A stretch of DNA of 64,000 nucleotides, from NCBI GenBank assembly GCA_007922195.1, contig ML681991.1:43788905-43852904 (forward strand). The letters run 5' to 3'. This DNA comes from Podocnemis expansa (Eukaryota > Chordata > Testudines > Podocnemididae). Shown here one piece after another: positions 58,851 through 64,000 of this stretch (positions are counted from its first letter, which is position 1; each line of letters begins with the position of its first letter). The translations under genes were made by a program, and so were the position numbers. The notes under the pieces are model-generated. The model was not told where the DNA came from. It saw nothing but the letters and a program-made list of their open reading frames with translations, and did no database searches.

Positions 58851-59098
58851 ATCAGGGTATTTGAGAGGAGGTCAAAGGTCCCTTGTTTCTTCTTCTCATC
58901 CTCAAACAGTACCTGAGTTTCATTACTTAGATCACCTGAAAAGCAATGATGAATGTATAAATATATATATTAAAATAAGATGGAAAAGGAGAGAGTCAGG
59001 AGGCATAAAGGAAATAACATACATTAGATAATTGGAATCTAGTGCTTTAAGGTGAGAGAGGACCTGGATTTATTTCTTGATATCATCCAAAAATAGCA

Positions 59099-59120
59099 TC
59101 TCTCTCTCTCTCTCTCCCTC
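59099..59120. repeat. (CT)n microsatellite
   Basis: About ten CT units inside the composite hAT. Confidence 0.95.
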
Positions 59121-59526
59121 TGAATTTTCAATTTAATAAAAATTTGATCTAAGAAAAATTATTAACTTGTAAAATTGTGTGCCCAGGTTGAACAGAAAAC
59201 CAGAACCACAAAGAAGGGTACCTCCAGATGCTCCTGTCCATTTGGCTGTGAGGTTGATGAAACATCACCATGACACATTCAGTATTGTCTATGCCAAACA
59301 TCAAAAAATAGTCACAAGTCTGGCTTAAAGATGTAATTAAAACTCACTTAAAAATAAAGAGATATTTACAGAAAGAAAGAAAGAAATGGGAGGGAGCTAT
59401 TTTCTCTGACTTCTGGGTTTTGAGCCTTTAGGATAAAGTCCAGTCATGCTTTTCTGCCTCCCTCTGCAACATTTTAGCCTGAGGACCAGAAATTTATGAT
59501 TTTATTAAAGAAAAGTTATGACACTG

Positions 59527-59672
59527 CTAGGGTTCCCTCTAAGCTGATGATGCAGCTGAACAAGTTATGGGTGCATTTGTGGAGCCACTGGGCAGCAGGG
59601 AAGAAGCCAGTTGGGGCCTGGAGAACCAGCAGGGAACTTGCTCAGCTGCATCATCAGCTTAGAGGGAACATT
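59527..59672. mobile_element. hAT MITE, about 146 bp
   Basis: CTAGGGTTCCCTCTAAGCTG at the left and, inverted, CAATGTTCCCTCTAAGCTGA at the right, with GATGATGCAGCTG arms. It is the most compact copy of this family in the window. No clear TSD. Confidence 0.85.
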
Positions 59673-60063
59673 GCGCAAAGTTTAAAATGGGGGGGCCCTG
59701 CACAAACTGATTTGCCCTGGGCCCCGCTCCCCCCTAGAGACAGCCCTGCCTTCAATCCTCACCAGGACCTCTGCTCAAGGCCCTATTGGCTCTGGTGGGA
59801 TCTCAGCTGGACAGTCTTCTCCAGGGGAGCTTTTACGTTCTATGGGCATAGGTAGCCCCCTTCCCAAAACTCTTTGCAGTTTCTCAACCTTTCCTCAGAT
59901 TTCCATACACCAGGGAAGAGTTATCTTCATTACAACACTTAGCAGCATGTTGTCCATCCTTCCCCCACGCAGTGGAGTTCCTGGCACTCTGCACAAGCTG
60001 TGTGTGTGCCCAGAACTGCCTCAAATATTCTCAGTTCAGCCCTGGCAGCAGCATAGGCTCACG

Positions 60064-60082
60064 CCCCCCCCCCCCCCCCCCC
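60064..60082. repeat. Poly-C run (19)
   Basis: Nineteen C in a row; likely length-variable and error-prone in assembly. Confidence 0.95.
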
Positions 60083-60274
60083 GTGCACGTAGCCAGGGCA
60101 GGAAGAGAGGGGGAGGGAAATTGAAATCTTTCTCTCCCGCACAGGCTGCATCTGCAGAGGTTGTGACAGCTCTGAGGCCTGGGTGGACCCCACTAGGTAA
60201 GGGGGAGAAAGGGGTGGGCAGCCCTGAGCCTGAGTGGGGGGGTGAGGCTGGCGATCCTGAGAGGCAGGCAGGGC

Positions 60275-60348
60275 TTTTAGCAAGGGTTTGGACCAAATGA
60301 CCTAATGAGATCCTTTCCAGCCCTGATATTCTATGATTATATGACCCT
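60275..60348 (+). mobile_element. CR1 3' terminus fragment
   Basis: GACCTAATGAGATCCTTTCC then GATATTCTATGATTATATGA, the sense 3' end of CR1. It abuts the DIRS terminal repeat. Confidence 0.75.
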
Positions 60349-60647
60349 GGGACTCTGTGGGAGCAGAGGACTGGAGCTGGGCTGTGGCCAAAGGGGGGCC
60401 AGGGCCAGCTTTTTGCCCTAGCCTGTCCCTAACGGGTGAGTTGCCAGTGCCAATCGGAGCTGTGCTTTGGCCACACTATATAGGTGGTGCTGACCCTGCC
60501 CCCCCCCGCCCCCCCGGTCCATTCTCTCTGCTAACTTCTTGAAGAAGGATGCTTACAGGTAAATAACCCTCTGTTCTTCTTTGAGTGCAGCTCACATCTG
60601 TTTTGAATTGGGTGACTTTCAAGCCTTGTGTAAGATGGTGGGTGGAG

Positions 60648-61664
60648 TTATGGTTTCCCTGCCTGCAGTACTGCTTTACTGAAGGCTGCATCATCCCTTG
60701 CTTGTTGGACGATGGCATAGTGTGATGCAAAAGTACAGATTAAGGACCAGGTGGCTGCCCTCCAGATTTCTTGGCTGGGCACTTGCTCAGGAAAGGTGGT
60801 CAATGAGGCTTGAACCCTGGTCAGGTGTGCCTTGACCTTCCCCAGAACAGGAACCTTCACCCAGCAGTAATAGTCCTTGATGCAGTTCATTATCGAGGAT
60901 GAGCTATGCATGCAGTCAGTGATTGCAGCGAAGAGCTGGGTTGACCTGCGAAAGGGTCTAGTCTGCTTAATGTAGATGGCCAATCCCCTTCTAACATCAA
61001 GGGTATGCCAACTCCTCTGGCTCTCCATCAAGTGTGGACCAGGGAAGAACACTAGGAGGAAAATGTCCTGATTCACATAAAAGGATGAGACCACCTTTCG
61101 CAAGAAAGCCAAGTGAGGATAGACCTGAACCTTGTCCTTGTGGAACACCATATACAGTGGCTCCAGGAACAGAACCTTTAGCTCTTACTCTCCTTGCTAA
61201 GGTAATGGCCATTGGGAATGCTACCTTCTTTGACAGGACCAGGAGGGAGCATGAGTCCATGGGCTCAAAGGGTGGGTTTGTAAGCCTATTGAGAACCAGG
61301 GTCAAGTCTTACTCAGGACTGGGTCACACATTTGCGGGTGGAGCCTCTCCACCCCTTCAAGAAATCTGGATATCATAGGGTGCAAGAAGGGGGTGACCCC
61401 TTGGAAGGAGTAATGGAAGGCCGAGATTGTTGCCAGGTGGACCTTGTGGGAAGCCAATGCTAGTCCATCCCTTTTTAGATAAAGGAGGTACTCAAGTATA
61501 GTTTGGATAAGGGAGGACTCTGGAGCACCCCTTTTGCTGCTGCCCATAGGGAGAAATATTTCCTTGTAAGTCGAATGTGTGGATGGTTTCCTGCTCTCAG
61601 TCAGAACCTGCTGCACCTCCCTGGAGCAGGATCTCTCAGCAGAGCTCAGCCACGGATCTTCCAT
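60648..61664 (-). pseudogene. DIRS tyrosine recombinase remnant
   Basis: The N-terminal part, 61664-61302, shows SRKPSTHSTYKEIF, LEYLLYLKRDGLALASHKVH and LATISAFHYSF. The C-terminal part, 61151-60648, after a frameshift, shows WHTLDVRRGLAIYIKQTRPF, VKAHLTRVQAS and EIWRAATWS...FASHYAI. These correspond to the SAM-like and catalytic segments of DIRS recombinases (an H-x-T-R motif and a Tyr near the end). At least one frameshift disrupts the frame. Confidence 0.82.
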
Positions 61665-62151
61665 GTCCTCAAGTAAAGAGAAGCCTGGTCCGGGTGCCAG
61701 ACACGTCCTGAGTCAACAGATCTGCCCGGGGTGGCAGTATTTTGGGAGGGGCTACTGAGAGGTTGAGGAGCAAACTGAACCAAAGCTAGTGAGGTCAGGC
61801 CAGGGCTATCATGATCACCTTTGCTCCTTCTCTCTTGATCTTCAGCAAGACCCTGTGCATCAGGGGAATTGCAAAGAAGGCAAAGAGAAGGGGCCCCTTC
61901 CAGTTATCAGGAAAGCAACTGACAGTGATTCCCTCTCCTTGCCCCTCAGGGAGCAGAACAGGTCAAACTTGCAATTTGAGCATGTCACGAAGAGGTCTAT
62001 GTTGGGAACACCCCAATCCGGGAAGAGTTGTCCCACCACCTCTGGGTTTAGGGATCACTCGTGTTGTGGGAGGAATCATATGCTGAGCTTCTCCACCTGG
62101 TTGTTGTTCACCCTGGTAGGTGAGCTGCCATCAGGTTGAAGTTGTTCTCTA

Positions 62152-62949
62152 AAGCCATTTCACACAGATGGACTGCCTATTCACACAGGGTGGATGAAAA
62201 GGCTCTCCCCACCCCTGGCTGCTGAGGTAGAATATTGCCGCCATATTGTCCGTGAGGACTTGCACGTCTTTCTCTTGATTTTGTCTAGGTCGGAAGACCC
62301 TGCAGGCCAGGTGGATCACTCTTAGCTCCCTTACATTTATGTGTAGGAGAGTCTCTTCTGCCGACCACCTCACCTGGGTGGAGAGTCTGCTGCTGATATG
62401 GGCCCCCCACTGCAGGTCTGAGGCATCCATTATCAGTGTTACTGATTGGTCCTGGATCTGGAAGGGGTCCCCAATCAGGACAAAGTCTGGACTCTGCCAG
62501 GTTGTGAGGGCCTTTAGGACTTCCCTTGGGACTGCGACCATCCAGTCCAGTGTGTGGCTCTGTCAGTGGTACACCCTCACCAGCCAGGACTGGAGCAGCC
62601 TCATGTGAAGGCAGACCGTTCTTATCACATACATGGAGATTGCCATGTGGCCCAGCAGCCAAAAGCAGTGCCTCAGTGTGGTTGGCGGAGCAGTGCAGGT
62701 CTGAAATGATAGGAGACTTTGACTGAAACTTGGAGAGTGGGAAGGATCCCCTGGCCTACCTTGAGTCCAGGTGGGTCCCAATAAACTCCATTTCCCGTGT
62801 GAAAGTCAGTTTTGACTTTTCCAGGTTTGGGATGAGGCTTAACCTGTCGCATAGGTGTCAGGTGACAAGGATGCTGTGGAGGACCTGGCCCTTGGGCCTG
62901 CCCCTGATGAGCCAGTTGTCTAGGTAGGAGGAGATTTGTAACAGCGCTT
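62152..62949 (-). pseudogene. DIRS reverse transcriptase / RNase H remnant
   Basis: The RT part begins at SSYLDNWLIRGRPKGQVLH (a YLDD-type motif with N in the last position), followed by NLEKSKLTFTREMEFIGTHL. After stops and frameshifts, RNase H follows (62541-62152) with TLIMDASDLQWGAHISS, LHINVRELRVIHLACRVF and VLTDNMAAIFYLSSQG. The upstream RT fingers and palm are deleted. Non-functional. Confidence 0.82.
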
Positions 62950-63443
62950 TCACTGCTTTGAATGCCTCTGGCATGGATGGGGCCAGGATGGCCTGGGTTT
63001 TTGGACCCTTAGGCAGGGAAGAACCTTGCATCCATGCAGGGGATCCAGAACTGTGCTGGGGACGAGCCTCTTCTCCTGACGCCCAAATCTTGTGCATGGG
63101 CTCCCTTTCCTTCTCCCACCAACGACTGGTGCTAGGGAGGCACAGGTGCCAATTGTGTTCTCTGCTCCAAGGATCCTGGTACAGGCGGAGCACAGGCTGG
63201 TGCTGAGGTGGGATGGAGGGCCATTTCCATGGCCATGTTCCGAAGGCAGCTTTCATGGGTCTTTGGCTTGAAAGACTGACAAATATGGCACTTGTTGGTC
63301 CTGTGACCCTCCCTTAGGCTCTTCAGGCACTTCTTATGTGGGTTGCTGACTGAGAAGGCCTTGCTGCAGGACACGCAGGGTTTGAAGCTAGGCATGGTCA
63401 AGCCAGTGCTGACCTCCACGTGTACTCTCAGTGCAGCTTCCAT
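62950..63443 (-). pseudogene. DIRS gag N-terminal remnant
   Basis: 63443-63132 encodes CVSCSKAFSVSNPHKKCLK and EGHRTNKCHICQSFKP, a Cys/His pattern matching the N-terminal zinc-like segment of DIRS gag. After a frame change, 63256-62950 continues with a Pro/Ser/Gln-rich stretch and PSMPEAFKAVKALL. The capsid-like part seen in the 19.4-20.0 kb remnant is missing. Confidence 0.75.
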
Positions 63444-64000
63444 GGTGAAGATTCTGATGAAATCTTTCCTAAATGCAGTCTGAAGACCAGGGATTCTTTT
63501 AAGATGATTGTAAATTGATTTAAAGTCAGGAAAAACAACAGGAAAAGAAGTGCTTGCAGGTATGCAAGATCAAGTAGTTCGAAGACTGTCACTTGTGTGG
63601 AAAGAAGGGATTGGGGGGGGCCAGAGTGAGCACCACCTATATACTGCGGCCAAAGCACAGGACCGAGGGGGCGTTGGTGACTGATCCTACAGGGAGAGGC
63701 CAGGGCAAAAAGCTTTTGGATGACCGTGCACAGAGGCCCATAAACACCTAATTCAGAATGGATGTGAGCAGCACTCAATGAAGAACAGAAATTTGTCCTC
63801 CCTTTGCTCAGGTGGGATCTGTGTCTCAAAAGGCTGACTTCTCCCTCACCACAGTCATGGACTACTTAGGCCTGGAAATCTTATCTCGGTAATGGTACTA
63901 TGTAGCTCAACGGTACATTCTGTCAGATGCTGGGCAAATTCTCAGGTGCTGCTCACCATTAGTACACTGGCTGGTTTAGGTGGTTGAGTATCCCACAACT

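Larger units (their letters stand above)
58012..59748. mobile_element. Composite hAT element, 1.74 kb
   Basis: Left CAGGACCGTCCTTAAGGGGG; right, inverted, CAGGGCTGTCTCTAGGGGGG. The flanks are CCTTTGAT (58004-58011) and CCTTCAAT (59749-59756), 6 of 8 matching. Nested inside are a Penelope repeat pair (58718-58850), a (CT)n tract (59099-59120) and a CxxxGGTTCCCTCTAAGC MITE (59527-59672). No transposase frame. Confidence 0.75.
60405..63800 (-). mobile_element. DIRS tyrosine-recombinase retrotransposon (copy 1)
   Basis: Inverted terminal repeats: 60409-60507 (AGCTTTTTGCCCTAGCCTG ... CTTTGGCCACACTATATAGG) and, in inverse, 63613-63714 (AGCTTTTTGCCCTGGCC ... GCTTTGGCCGCAGTATATAGG). An internal complementary region at 60571-60614 (CTGTTCTTCTTTGAGTGCAG) matches the outer edge of the other terminus at 63745-63788. 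Order on the minus strand is gag, RT, RNase H, tyrosine recombinase, as in vertebrate DIRS elements. All frames are broken, and a gag-to-RT deletion is present. Confidence 0.88.

Noticed and set aside
1..64000. CRISPR arrays, prokaryotic operons, integrases of phage type
   Set aside because: The sequence is clearly vertebrate: spliced cyclin gene, CR1, CpG island. The short tandem repeats have no regular spacer structure, and the only recombinase-like protein is the DIRS one.

Overview
This is vertebrate nuclear DNA. It contains one intact, intron-rich protein gene with a CpG-island promoter, surrounded by about 48 kb of transposable-element remnants. The mix of CR1 LINEs, many hAT-type MITEs, Penelope-like (GIY-YIG) sequences and DIRS tyrosine-recombinase retroelements points to a non-avian sauropsid. 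A turtle is the most likely source; this is inferred from the repeat content and no species marker was found. A 400-base run of N shows it is an assembled scaffold.

Positions 1-15.7 kb: the minus strand carries cyclin B3 (CCNB3). Eleven coding exons join in frame with matching splice phases to a 402-residue protein. A non-coding first exon lies in the CpG island at about 15.4 kb, and a poly(A) signal follows the stop at 695-700. The gene is the short form, without the giant central exon of placental-mammal CCNB3. Its introns hold two CR1 fragments and two MITEs.

Positions 15.7-23.9 kb: a C-rich minisatellite, a decayed DIRS element (gag remnant plus terminal repeats), a Penelope-like GIY-YIG fragment, an LTR-like repeat, a 114-bp-arm foldback and a CR1.

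Positions 24-52 kb: intergenic DNA filled with short Penelope-linked repeats, many of them head-to-head inverted pairs carrying a hammerhead-ribozyme-like motif, together with hAT MITEs and LTR-like repeats. The assembly gap lies inside one Penelope insertion whose 12-bp target duplication can be read on both sides. One unrecognised open frame with splice-like borders lies near 45.2 kb.

Positions 52-60 kb: a four-level nest of transposons (hAT, hAT, TA-flanked element, Penelope repeat), followed by a CR1 and a second composite hAT element.

Positions 60.4-63.8 kb: a DIRS retrotransposon on the minus strand with gag zinc-like region, RT/RNase H and tyrosine recombinase remnants. It still shows the inverted terminal repeats and internal complementary region typical of DIRS elements.
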